From Thuidium tamariscinum (Eukaryota; Streptophyta; Bryopsida; Hypnales; Thuidiaceae), in NCBI GenBank assembly GCA_947034885.2, contig OX344755.2, positions 26,977,052-27,041,051 on the forward strand: a stretch of DNA of 64,000 bases, written 5' to 3'. The notes under the pieces are model-generated. The model had not been told where the DNA came from, did no database searches, and saw nothing but the letters and a program-made list of their open reading frames with translations. The position numbers were made by a program, and so were the translations under genes. This document shows, piece after piece, positions 1-9,074 of this stretch; the stretch's first letter is position 1, and the number at the start of each line of letters is the position of its first letter.

Positions 1-425
1 TTGTGTAATCAAAAATTTTGAATTTTATTCTACACATTTTTTATACTAATTAGGTGTAAGATCTTATAGTTTGATGTGCAAAAAAAAAATATTTCAAGAT
101 TTTTTACTCATTGCAATAGAAATGATAATTTTTAGTGTTTTCTTTTGTAGAAAAGGCCTCAGTCCTTCAAGGATTAAACCGTATAGAGTGTTTGAGAAAC
201 TGGAGACAATTTTTGTTGTTAGTAAATGATAATGCACTTGGTTCTTATTAGAATTCATGGCCCATGGGTGTTTGGAATTGCTACTGCAATGAGTCGAATG
301 TGCTTGTTACACAATCAAGATTTAAAATATCATTTAAAATAATTCTACTTGTTCAAATACTGTAAATTTATAATTACAATATACAATTAATGTTTTCTTC
401 TTAAGACTTTTGTGCACCATTCTAA
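1..425. other. A+T-rich left flank, no gene seen
   Basis: A+T-rich sequence with no open reading frame of interest and no RNA gene that I recognise. Its right end is the TAA (423-425) that forms the left target-site duplication of the TIR element starting at 426. Confidence 0.6.
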
Positions 426-751
426 GAGCATCCCCACGCTTGCCCAGTGAGGGACGCAAACTGGATATATAGGCAAACCGGGATGGAAGAAGTTCCCCAC
501 GGCATGCAATTTGACGCACAGTAAATGACCGGCCACAGCAAAATTTGCCTAGTACTCGGTGAAATGGCATGTGGCCGGCCTCGCCCGGCCAAGGGGGTTG
601 ACTGTACTTTCGACCCCGAAATTGAGGTTGACACCCCAACTGTCGCTCCAATTTGAATTTTTCTTTACAGTGAAATGCTTAAAAGCAATTTCACTCATGA
701 AAATGAGACTTTGCTAGTCTCCAAAAAGATTGAATTTCTATATGATAAATA

Positions 752-907
752 GAGCTCACTATATCTTCTTGGAGTGGGAGAAGGTATCCCAATCCATGTG
801 GGACAAATGTGAGTATGAATTTGAAGGAACTCCTCCAAATTCATACTCACATTTGTCCCACATGGATTAGGACACCTTCTCCCACTTCAAGAGGATGTAG
901 TGAGCTC
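752..907. repeat. 156-bp near-perfect palindrome
   Basis: The left arm starts GAGCTCACTATATC and the right arm ends with its near-exact complement GATGTAGTGAGCTC. The arms are roughly 75 bp, separated by only a few bases near 830, with a handful of mismatches. The transcript of either strand would form a long, almost uninterrupted hairpin. Short open frames across it on both strands are mirror images and not genes. Confidence 0.9.
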
Positions 908-916
908 CACTCCTCA

Positions 917-1052
917 TGGAAACTCATACCTTCCTCCATCCACATGAAGTGGATGGAGGGAACACATCCATTGGGGTCTTTCATTTTAGAGACCCCAAAG
1001 GATGTGTTCCCTCCACCCACTTCATGTAGATGGAGGAAGAAGTGAGTTTCCA
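917..1052. repeat. 136-bp palindrome adjacent to the first
   Basis: The left arm begins TGGAAACTC and the right arm ends GAGTTTCCA. The arms are about 64 bp with a few mismatches around a short loop near 980-988. It starts ten bases after the previous palindrome ends, so the two form a double-hairpin unit. The arms contain a secondary small dyad around ATGAAGTGGATGG. Confidence 0.9.
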
Positions 1053-1420
1053 ATGGAACAAGGCACCTTATATCCCCATGGGGTGGTGGGAGGAGCCCCA
1101 ACCCCTGTGGGATATATGATTTCCAAGAAGTTGGAACTAGGAATGTAAATTTTGAATTTTGAAATTTTTTGAATGATTTGAGTTCTTCTCTAGCAAAGAG
1201 AAAGAGACCTCAAACAATAGAAAACCAATTCTTTTGGTGTTCAAATTTAAAATAAAATAAACTAGAAACATTGGTAAAATTATTTTTTACTTTTACAGGG
1301 CTGCCTTCACCGTTTTGATGTGGGGCAAATCATTGTCAAATGGCCCGGCGACAATTTTATGGCCCTGCAAAGGGTCTGGTTTTTGAGTGTATGCTGAGTC
1401 CAAGCGTAGGGATGCTCTAA

Positions 1421-1664
1421 GCTCCATGTCAATTTGTTTGTGGACTACATTCTTCTATTTCAAGATCTTTTTGGATTTGTCATTGATGTACCTAGGAGCA
1501 AGAATAGCCGCCTATGACCATGTTACTTTCATATTCTATATCTATTGCATTTCAACTCTGAAAATTACAAAAAATTAGAGAGACACTACTTTCTTACTTT
1601 TCCATCACCCATATAATTCCCAATAGTTAGTATTGAGTGCAGCCATTTTTCTACAAATGTCTCA
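1421..1664. other. Spacer, no gene seen
   Basis: A+T-rich spacer between two TIR elements. A 63-codon open frame starts at 1387 inside the Harbinger-like terminus and crosses the duplication; it has no recognisable feature and is very unlikely to be a gene. Confidence 0.6.
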
Positions 1665-1668
1665 TTAA

Positions 1669-2305
1669 CCCCTAAATGCCCAAGGCCTATTTTGAGTGTC
1701 TTGGAATTTGCTCTAAATTGAACAAAATGCCAAAATTTTGATAGGTTGTATCAATTTTTTTTGAATTGTAACCATACAAATTCAAACTAGACATGTTAAA
1801 GATCTCATAGGAAAAGAAAACACAACAATATCACTTATGAAGTGAAAGATTATAATGTTTGACCATGAGGGTGTTAAAACGGCAAAAAGCTTTCAATCCT
1901 CTTTTCATAAGTCGAATCTAAAACAATGGTGACCAAAAAATTATGAGGTTAAAGGGCCTAACATGTATAACCCCAATCAATTTATGGCTTTTTAAAAACT
2001 ACTTTGTAATTATTTTAAATGAATTTAGAATGTGATTTTTGATCCAAGATCTAGCGTATTTGAGGCTCATTTCCAAGAGCTCTTAATACTATGGGAAGTC
2101 AAGATTGCAATAGATACCCTTGCACAAAAACTTGTATAGAAAAATCACTATCATTCATTTTCCAGATTGGATTTTTGACACTGAAACTAGACTTCTAGAA
2201 GAACTTTTCCAAAATATAAACTACTAAAAATAGCAACTAAGTTAGGTTTTATTTAACTTGAAAATTTTGCAAATACCAGATTCTGATGCCTTGGGCAGTT
2301 AGGGG
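1669..2305. mobile_element. piggyBac-like non-autonomous element (TTAA-flanked)
   Basis: Seen: the left end CCCCTAAATGCCCAAGGC (1669-1686) is the inverted match, 17 of 18, of the right end at 2288-2305. TTAA lies immediately outside both ends (1665-1668 and 2306-2309). Known: piggyBac elements duplicate TTAA and have TIRs starting with CC or CCC. Inferred: this is a 637-bp internally deleted or MITE-type derivative. The interior is A+T-rich and without a transposase-like frame. Alternatives are a different TIR family whose termini happen to start with TTAA, or one that duplicates TAA or TTA. Confidence 0.55.
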
Positions 2306-2439
2306 TTAAGTGCATGATTCAAGGACCTCCTACCTTTACTTACTTTCTAGAAAGGGGGGAATACATCTCCCCATTGAAAATGCCATGGAAGGAATAGTTC
2401 ATGTTATCAAAGTGGTTGTTCCTCACGGGTGTACAATGG

Positions 2440-3035
2440 GGTACCAATCAAATTGTCGTTTTCGAATTCGCAGTGAGAAAAATTTCAGTACTTTCAACTT
2501 TGAAAGCCTCCTGAGAGCTCAAAAATTGGTATTCTACCACGAAATTTTTACTACATCACCATCTTTAAGTTAATTATATGTATGCCAAATTTTGAGGCCA
2601 AAAGATTCACCAAAAAAAAGTTATTCAAAATCTACCAACATTGGTAGCTGTGAATTTTTTTCCACTGTTGCCAACTTTGACAGCCTTCCAAAGATTGAAT
2701 TATTTTTCTTTTTCCATTAGATTTTTGTCATGAAACAATTTCTATGTTTTTAATATTTATAAAAAATTTCAAGGTATAAATATTTTTTTAAGAAGATATT
2801 TGAAATCTCCCAACATGTGTAGTTGTGAGAAAATTTTCACTATTGCCAACTTTGACACCCTCCCAAGGGTTGAAAATTTGTCTATTTAACATGAATTTTT
2901 TGAATAAGATCAAATTTATGTTGATAATATATTTTCCAAATTTCAAATTCAAAACACTTACCCAAAAAAAGATATTCAAAATCTCTCAACATATGTAGTT
3001 GTGAGGTTGAGTTTTTACATTCGTGTCAAACTTTG
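2440..3035. repeat. ~176-bp subrepeats in the left foldback arm
   Basis: The motif AATCT-C-CAACAT-TGTAG-TGTGA recurs at about 2629, 2804 and 2980, that is 175 and 176 bp apart. Each recurrence is followed by a copy of GCCAACTTTGACA-CCT or a relative. About 3.3 degenerate units make up the arm, and the right arm carries the same units in inverted order. Confidence 0.75.
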
Positions 3036-3154
3036 CTCTACAAAATAACACTATACTAAGGGCTCAAAAACTCCTCCTCACAACTACACATGTTGGGAGA
3101 TTTTATATATTTTTTTTTTGGTAATTCATTTGAACTTGAAATTTGGAGCACATA

Positions 3155-3419
3155 CTTGAGTTATTCGTAAAGTACACTAAATGGGGTTTTAAACCCATGA
3201 GTTTTGTGAAAAAGCCGGTTGAGTTAAAAAAGTCGAAATAAAAGTGGGTATGAAACTTATTTTTCTATCAAAATGGTGCCTAAAAAAGTTTGGTCCCTAC
3301 TTTTGAAGTCGTGTGACATAAGTATCTTGCAAAAAAGTTTGACGCTTCAACTATAGTTGCCTTCTCAACTTCAAAAAAAGTCATGCCCAAAGTAGGGGGG
3401 ACTTTACAAATAACTCAAT
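3155..3419. mobile_element. 265-bp TIR element (MITE-like) inserted in the foldback arm
   Basis: The left end CTTGAGTTATTCGTAAAGT (3155-3173) and the inverted right end (3401-3419) agree at 17 of 19 positions. TA flanks both ends (3153-3154, 3420-3421). Comparison with the left foldback arm supports insertion: the sequence on the two sides of this segment is contiguous there (near 2915-2940). A TA duplication fits Tc1/mariner-type MITEs, but the terminus is not the usual Stowaway sequence. It is non-coding. Confidence 0.68.
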
Positions 3420-3975
3420 TATCAACATAGAGATGACTTCACAAAAAAAATTCATGGTAAGAAACCAATTTTTCAGCCCTTAGGAGGGTGTCAAAGTTGG
3501 CAATTGTGAAAATTTTCTCAAAACTACACCTATTGGGAGATTTCAAATACCTTCTAAAAAAATTTACCTTGAAATTTTTCATACATATTAAAAACATAGA
3601 GATTTTTTTATGACAAAAATCTCATGGCAAAAAGAAAATAATTCAATCTTCGGGAGGCTGTCAAAGTTGGCAGCAGTGAAAAAATTTCCACAGCTACCAA
3701 TGTTGGTAGATTTTGAATTAATTTTTTTTGGTGAATCTTTTGGCCTTGAAATTTGGCATACATATAATTAACTTAAAGATGATTATGTGGTAAAAATTTT
3801 GTGGTGAAATACCAATTTTTGAGCTCTCAGGGGAGGCTTTCAAAGTTGGCAATACTGAAATTTTTCTAACTGGGAATTCGAAAACGACATTTGATTGGTA
3901 CCCCACTATACAGGTGTACTCCCATACAGACATTGCTCGTGCTTCTTTGGGAGGATCAAACAATTCCATTGGGGA

Positions 3976-5180
3976 TAAAGCAAGAACAAATTGTTGACCA
4001 TGGTTGATAAAATTTGAAGCTCTTGAATCCCTATTTCAAATCTTAGACCTGGAGTTTGGTAATTGAGGTCACCAAATACATATACTCATGAGAAGTGTGC
4101 CCCCCAGCCTTTGAAAGGCTCCTAGCATAGCACTCCTTTTCACAAATCCCTTTCGTCTGTGCTGAAGGTTAGGTCAGGTCCAGACTCCAACAGCCAGCCT
4201 CCTTGTTATCGTGCCATGTTGCACTGGTCAATAAGTTAACATTCCTTGGTGCCGACAAGACAAATCCCTCTGGAATGACAAGGAGGGAATGTCTGCACAG
4301 AAGAAGGTGCAGGACGGACAGATACTTGGGAATCCCACCAGCAGGGGAATCCACGTTCATCATGTGAGCACCAGTGGTTGGGCTGGGCTTGCTGGCTTGG
4401 TGGCTTGGGGAGTTGGGTCTTGGGGATCTCCATTCCTTAGAGTATTAGCATCAGCCCTTGAGCAGTGTGATCTGGAGTAACTTAACCTACGGTGCAAACC
4501 CATAAGCATCGAGACTTGTCTCTAATTCATTTGACGATTTTGGAAAATCATTATAAAGGACTATTTAGAAGAAAAAAAATTAGAATTGAGGTACGAATTA
4601 AAGTTGTACACTTTGAATTCTAGATTCTATTTATACCATTGGATTAACCAATGTTTTCACCAATATTTTTCTATAAATTTTGAAAGAGAAATTTCAATAT
4701 TCCTTCCAAATTCTATTACAAGAAAAATATTGTCATCTTTTGAGTAAAATTTGTTGGAGTGGGTTTGAAATGAGCTTCTCTTGATATGGTGATTTTTTTA
4801 AATTCCTATGTCCTTTAATTATATGACTTCACTTTCGCAATTCAAGGTTTGAATTAGAGTTAATGCAATTTTGGCTTGGTCAACCACTTGACAAACTTTC
4901 ACATTTATAATTTTGGAAAAACATGTACTCTAATAACACCAAATTTAACCCTTGATTAAAACAAGAACTTGATAAAGTATCTCTAAAAATTAGGATGACT
5001 TTCATCCAAGCAACAAGCAATAAGGAGAAAGAAAGGAGATTTTCAATCTGTTCATTGTCCAAAAATTGGACATTGGCACACTTCAGGATTGAGCTATATG
5101 AGCCTGATTTGACTGTGTCTACTTCCATCCGAGGTTAGGTTCCATTGACTATTTAGTAGCTAGCTTCTCAAGGTAAGGTA
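3976..5180. other. No gene recognised; G+C-richer patch at 4090-4480
   Basis: Mostly A+T-rich. Around 4090-4480 composition becomes more balanced and short overlapping frames of 63-65 codons occur on both strands, none with a recognisable domain, splice pattern or signal sequence. The patch could be a degenerate exon or part of an unrecognised element; I cannot assign it. Confidence 0.5.
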
Positions 5181-5580
5181 GATGCAATCTGTCTGGCTTG
5201 CATGGCTGTCATGACATCTGGAGTCCTTGCCTGCGTCTCGAGGATGATTTGCTTTGGACTCATGTGGAAATTGCATGGGGAAGATGGGGCAGCTTTAGGA
5301 GGGGATGGTGAGCTCCAAAGCCCCAGGACCAAACATGGAGCCTATGGGAGGAGGGCTGTATGGGCACAGCAGGCACTAGAGACACAAGTTTTGGGGCTCC
5401 CAGACTAGCTTACTCACAAAGGGCAAAGGAGGAGGGGGGGAGTCATTCCACCAATGCCAGCCATCCTTTCTCTGGAAACCAACTTTCTGCAGACATCAGC
5501 CAGGCCTCTGCCCAAAAGCCAGGAGATGGAAATGCTAAGTTACTGTGGAGCAATTTCGGTGAACAAAACCAGAATTAAGT
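5181..5580. other. Unassigned G+C-richer segment
   Basis: A second patch of more balanced composition holding two overlapping short frames on the plus strand (5202-5408, 68 codons; 5360-5578, 72 codons). Their products show no domain, membrane segment or signal peptide that I recognise. Both could be fragments of a decayed sequence; there is no support for a functional gene. Confidence 0.35.
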
Positions 5581-6296
5581 TAGCACAAGAATTGAGGTGG
5601 CCAATTATATAGAATTATTGGGAAACTGACAGAAGTTCATGCAGGCACAACATTCCTGAAGACAAAGGGAAGGGAAGGGTACTAAGGTAGAGGGCTCGAA
5701 AACAGTTCGGGCATTAAGAACCGCCCCTATAACTGGTTGTAGAATGGACATGATCCAGTTTATAAATTGATCTCACGAGTCATTGAATGAAGTGAAGGAA
5801 AAAGCATTCTTTATCACAAGAGCCAATCATTGTCTTTGCTTTCCCCATTTTTCTTTAGAATTGCAAGTGAACAGTATATGAAGGACCTAGGAACATAAAT
5901 AGGGACCTAGGACACATCTCCTTTGAAAATTCATAAGTAATTCAATAATGTTTCAAAAAATATGAAACCACTTGGGCTAGATTTTCCATCAATTTTTCTT
6001 GGTCTGAAAAATGAGCTAAAAATGTTCCCATCTAAAGAAATACTGTAAAAATGCGAACCAGCCCTTAGATGAGCGGTTTCTGAGCCTTCTACCTTAGGAA
6101 GTAGGAACCCCTGCCTGACACCTTTCTAGTAATGAATAATGAGTAAGAGTTCTTGACAATAGACAATGTACTGAAAAGTGACAGTCACTCTTGGTCAATT
6201 GATGCAAGACCTAAATCATCCATTTCAATCTTAGCTGGCATGTGTCAGATGGACCCCTGATTGTAGGACCTGGTGGATTGCGACAATAGATCACGC
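5581..6296. other. Intergenic, nothing recognised
   Basis: A+T-rich sequence without recognisable gene, TIR or tandem structure by eye. Confidence 0.5.
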
Positions 6297-6360
6297 ATTG
6301 GCACATAATAGTGACTTCGCAAAACAACGACTTCACAGAACAATGATTTCACATAACAAT
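6297..6360. repeat. 16-bp tandem repeat, about 3.5-4 units
   Basis: The unit GACTTCACAGAACAAT (6329-6344) is preceded by a variant at 6313-6328 and followed by one at 6345-6360, with a partial copy before them. The exact 16-bp spacing marks a microsatellite-scale duplication. A 64-codon frame covering it is attributed to chance. Confidence 0.8.
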
Positions 6361-6423
6361 ATTGTAGGACCAAAACCAACTCAAGACTTGGATCTTGATC
6401 TCAACGACCCGAGCACCTGTGAG

Positions 6424-6452
6424 CACTTTATTCCCACCCTTGGAATAAAGTG
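6424..6452. repeat. Perfect 11-bp-stem hairpin
   Basis: CACTTTATTCC (6424-6434) and GGAATAAAGTG (6442-6452) are exact complements around a 7-base loop. The run of T residues expected of a bacterial terminator is absent and there is no gene beside it. It could be the centre of a small unrecognised inverted-repeat element. Confidence 0.8.
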
Positions 6453-6499
6453 TACACAACGAGGTTCTACTATTTTTGTGGATGATTCCTAGTGGGTGT

Positions 6500-7600
6500 C
6501 TAACCTATGTGTAATCCAATTAAGCCTTCCAAGCAATGGATCTTTCTAATTTCCTACTTCTAATCAGTTCACTTACAATTGCTAGGTTGAAATATCTTTA
6601 CTCTAAAGTTTGGTTGAATTTGGGATAAGTATTTTTAATTTTTTTCTATTTTGTAATATCTATGGGAGTCTAAGGCTTCACTTGATTTGGTCAATCCTTT
6701 TTTGGCTTTCATACAAATGAGCAAGTTTTAGCTAAAATTCCGTTTTACTCTAACTTCTTTACCAGTTGATCAAATTCAAAGTAGATGTGGGTTTTTTCTA
6801 TTCTAAAATATCTTTTATGGAATTCTTACTTCTAATTTGTTCTTCAGTTATCTTTTAATGTATTACTTGACTAATTTTGATTACTTTGGGTTAAACACTA
6901 GAATAGGTCATTTGGGTCAAAAGAGAAATAATTTTATCCTTTCCAACGTAAAAACCTCAATATCTGACCTTAGAATAAAAGTGATTTCTTATGGAAAATT
7001 TTAATCGTTGACCGGTTCATCAAAATTTTACCTTGTTAATTCTTTTTTATCTAAGTGGTTAAACTCTTTTGGATTTACCCTTTTTTCCTTTCCTAGTTTA
7101 CCAAAGTCAATTTCCACTAATTATTCGTTAGATAAAATTATCATAAGTAAATTTTGACCGTTATTCAGTTAACCAAAATTTACCTATCAATTACCTTTCC
7201 TTGGAATTACTTATGGCTTTTAACTTTCTAAAAAATCTAAATCTATGTTCTTTATTGATTCTATCTTGTTTTATTTTTAATGACATTGTCGGCTTTGAGT
7301 AGCTCTAAATTTGTGTTTTATTCTAAATTGGCAACTAATGGCTAAATCCTATGGTTAAAGAAATTGTGGAAAAAATGATAACAAGGGGAATTTTTAAAGA
7401 TTAACCTCCATCATGGCGACTTCAAGATCTTCGTGTAATTCCATAAATTCTCCACGTTGTGCTCGCTCCACCTCCATCTTGATATTCTTGTATTTGAATA
7501 TGGTGTTTTGTTACTCTTTTAAATACTTTTGAATGGAGTATTCTCCTTCAAAGCCTCATTCTTTTCTTTTAACTCCTTTTTGTGATTTTCTTTGTCTTTT
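6500..7600. other. T-rich region, no gene seen
   Basis: Pyrimidine-rich plus strand in which words such as CAAAGTCAA, TTCTAA and CAAAATTTACC recur irregularly. This suggests a heavily decayed extension of the tandem repeat seen at 7600-7870, but no period can be fixed here. Confidence 0.45.
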
Positions 7601-7870
7601 GAGCTCATTCCTTTTATTTTAAATGGCCTTCAAGGTCAACCTATAAAATATTCTAATATAATCTAATTTTTGAAATTAATCACTAAATGGTCTAAGAAGT
7701 CAATTCTATTACAACTAGGGTTTTCCAAATTTTCTCTAATTTGGCCTATTCTAAGACTACCTCAAAGTCAATTGATTCTTTATTTCGTTTTTTTAGTATT
7801 TGACTTTGAATCTATTCTAAACTATGCCTCAAAAGTCAATCTATTGAATTTTCTATCCCTTTCTCTCTTC
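7600..7870. repeat. ~67-bp degenerate tandem repeat, four units
   Basis: The core AAGTCAAT-TATT, or a close variant, recurs at about 7631, 7696, 7763 and 7832, spaced 65-69 bp. Associated words CTATTCTAA and GGCCT recur in step. Units are strongly diverged. A 69-codon plus-strand frame here (7670-7879) is a product of the repeat and not a supported gene. Confidence 0.5.
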
Positions 7871-8030
7871 TACTACTAACATGATCATTCCTATTGTCAA
7901 GGTTATGTGTGAGTGTGTACTTGAGAGAATTGTGAGCAAAGTATGATTTTGTTTTCAAGTTCTATGTGTACAGACTCCGTTTCTAGCTAGCTCCAATTTT
8001 TGTTGATTTGGCCTTCAAAGCTTCATGGAA

Positions 8031-8090
8031 GGGTGATCTGGCTTCACAAAGGCTGTGAGAGGGTGATCTGGCTTCACAAGGTTGTATCTG
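8031..8090. repeat. 30-bp tandem duplication
   Basis: GGGTGATCTGGCTTCACAA occurs at 8031 and again at 8061, giving two 30-bp units that diverge at their 3' ends. It is a simple local duplication without coding context. Confidence 0.85.
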
Positions 8091-8979
8091 AATGGATGGT
8101 CAACGATGGTTGACCACCTGATTTGACCTTCCTAAACTGCCTATACTTGTTGGGTGACTATGTATTGGATCAGTAAGTTGAATTTAGATTTTTTTGGTTT
8201 TCTTGTTTGGTATGCTCCCCACCTTTTTCAAATGAATTGACTTAAGGTTTCTCACTCTAAAGCTCTGAAATTTCAGATTTGGAATAAATTTCCCCACCCT
8301 TAACTCTCTGTCACTCACACTCCAGATGCTTGGAAAATTCAAACTTTTGTTTAAAAAATTCAAAACCTCACCTTTCCCTTTCTAAACTCACTTCTAAACT
8401 TTGGATTTTTTAGTCTAAATCGGAATTTGGCATTCAAAATTCAAGCTAGTCCTTGGCATGTGAATGTATGTGAGCAAAGGAAAGACGAGCCCCCCTTGTG
8501 CCCAACAACTAGCCGGGTATAACGTGTATAAGGGCCGGTTCTGATTTGGAAGCCGACCGGTCTGGTCACCCGATCTATTGACCGGTACTGAGCGGTTGAT
8601 TGCCGACTGGCGGCCTTCTGGCTTGCTATAGCCGGCCTTCACTAAATGGTCTAGTTGATCAAAATTAACTAAGACAGTTATAAGCCACATAAACCAGGGG
8701 TCCCCACCCAAGGAGGACACTTCCCATTTTTTAATAACCTATGTGCGGCGGAATATAGGGTACATTTAAATAATCTTAGGTAAAATTTATAAAAATTTAC
8801 ATATAAATTAGGGGACATTAAAAGTGGCATGTCCTTTATAAGTAATATAGGAAACCGGAAAATATGGTCCATTAGAATTTAAGTAGATATAAATTAGGGG
8901 CAAAAGAATGGGATCCTAGGAAAAAAATTTAGTAGGTTCAATTAATATTTATAGTACTATTCAGATACAGCTCAAGATA
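8091..8979. other. No gene recognised; G+C-rich CCGG-containing patch at 8510-8650
   Basis: Around 8510-8650 the sequence has several dispersed GCCGG and CCGGT words, unlike the A+T-rich surroundings. Minus-strand frames of 64 and 101 codons overlap this patch but have no recognisable domain. It may be part of an unidentified repeat. Confidence 0.4.
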
Positions 8980-9074
8980 CAGGTACTATAGTGTATCTAC
9001 AACTCATCAGGTACTGTGGTATATCTACAGCTCATCTACGGCATATCTTTAAGTCATATCTTTAAGTCATATCT
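8980..9074. repeat. 28-bp and 13-bp tandem duplications
   Basis: A 28-bp unit starting CAGGTACT is present twice (8980-9007, 9008-9035) with a few differences. Immediately after, the 13-bp unit CATATCTTTAAGT is present twice exactly (9042-9054, 9055-9067), followed by a 7-base partial copy. Confidence 0.85.

Larger units (their letters stand above)
671..1291. mobile_element. Nested multi-hairpin insertion inside the Harbinger-like element
   Basis: The segment is flanked by direct repeats TTTACAG at 664-670 and 1292-1298, with 7 of 8 bases matching if one more base is counted, as expected of a 7-8 bp target-site duplication. It consists of consecutive hairpins: 670-694, 705-721, the large palindromes 752-907 and 917-1052, 1121-1136 and 1177-1214. 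No clear terminal inverted repeat is visible at the proposed ends, so the transposon class is unknown; an 8-bp duplication would suit hAT or Mutator-like elements. The boundaries rest on one short direct repeat and could be coincidental. Confidence 0.4.
426..1417. mobile_element. Tourist/PIF-Harbinger-like non-autonomous TIR element
   Basis: Seen: a left terminus GAGCATCCCCACGCTTG (426-442) faces an inverted right terminus (1401-1417) that matches it at 16 of 17 positions, and the element is bracketed by TAA at 423-425 and 1418-1420. Known: PIF/Harbinger and Tourist MITEs of plants make 3-bp TAA/TTA duplications, and many begin GAGCATC. Inferred: this is a 992-bp non-autonomous member. No transposase domain is present. 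The outer segments (426-660 and 1299-1417) are G+C-richer than the middle, which looks like a separate insertion (671-1291). Without that insert the element would be about 364 bp, a more usual MITE size. Small open frames inside it are palindrome by-products. Confidence 0.72.
2370..3975. mobile_element. Foldback element with internally repetitive arms
   Basis: The left arm (about 2370-3040) and right arm (about 3045-3975) are inverted copies with roughly 85-90% identity by eye. Clear paired landmarks are GGGGTACCAATCAAA near 2440 against TTTGATTGGTACCCC near 3895, and the words TTAAGTTAATTATATGTATG near 2567 and its complement near 3757. The right arm is longer because a 265-bp TIR element sits in it (3155-3419). 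Each arm is a row of ~176-bp subrepeats. This architecture resembles foldback (FB/Galileo-type) transposons, but neither the outermost ends nor a target-site duplication could be fixed, and no transposase is present. Two short open frames at its outer edges are mirror readings of the same arm sequence. Confidence 0.7.

Noticed and set aside
334-651. 105-codon minus-strand frame, the longest in the window.
   Set aside because: It spans the left terminus of the Harbinger-like element and reads through its TIR. No domain is recognisable, and a second frame overlaps it on the same strand.
809-1101. Overlapping frames of 78 and 84 codons on opposite strands.
   Set aside because: They are mirror readings of two long palindromes and so not independent coding evidence.
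4160-4480. Overlapping short frames on both strands in a G+C-richer patch, perhaps an exon.
   Set aside because: No domain, no convincing splice sites and no longer frame; kept only as an unassigned patch.
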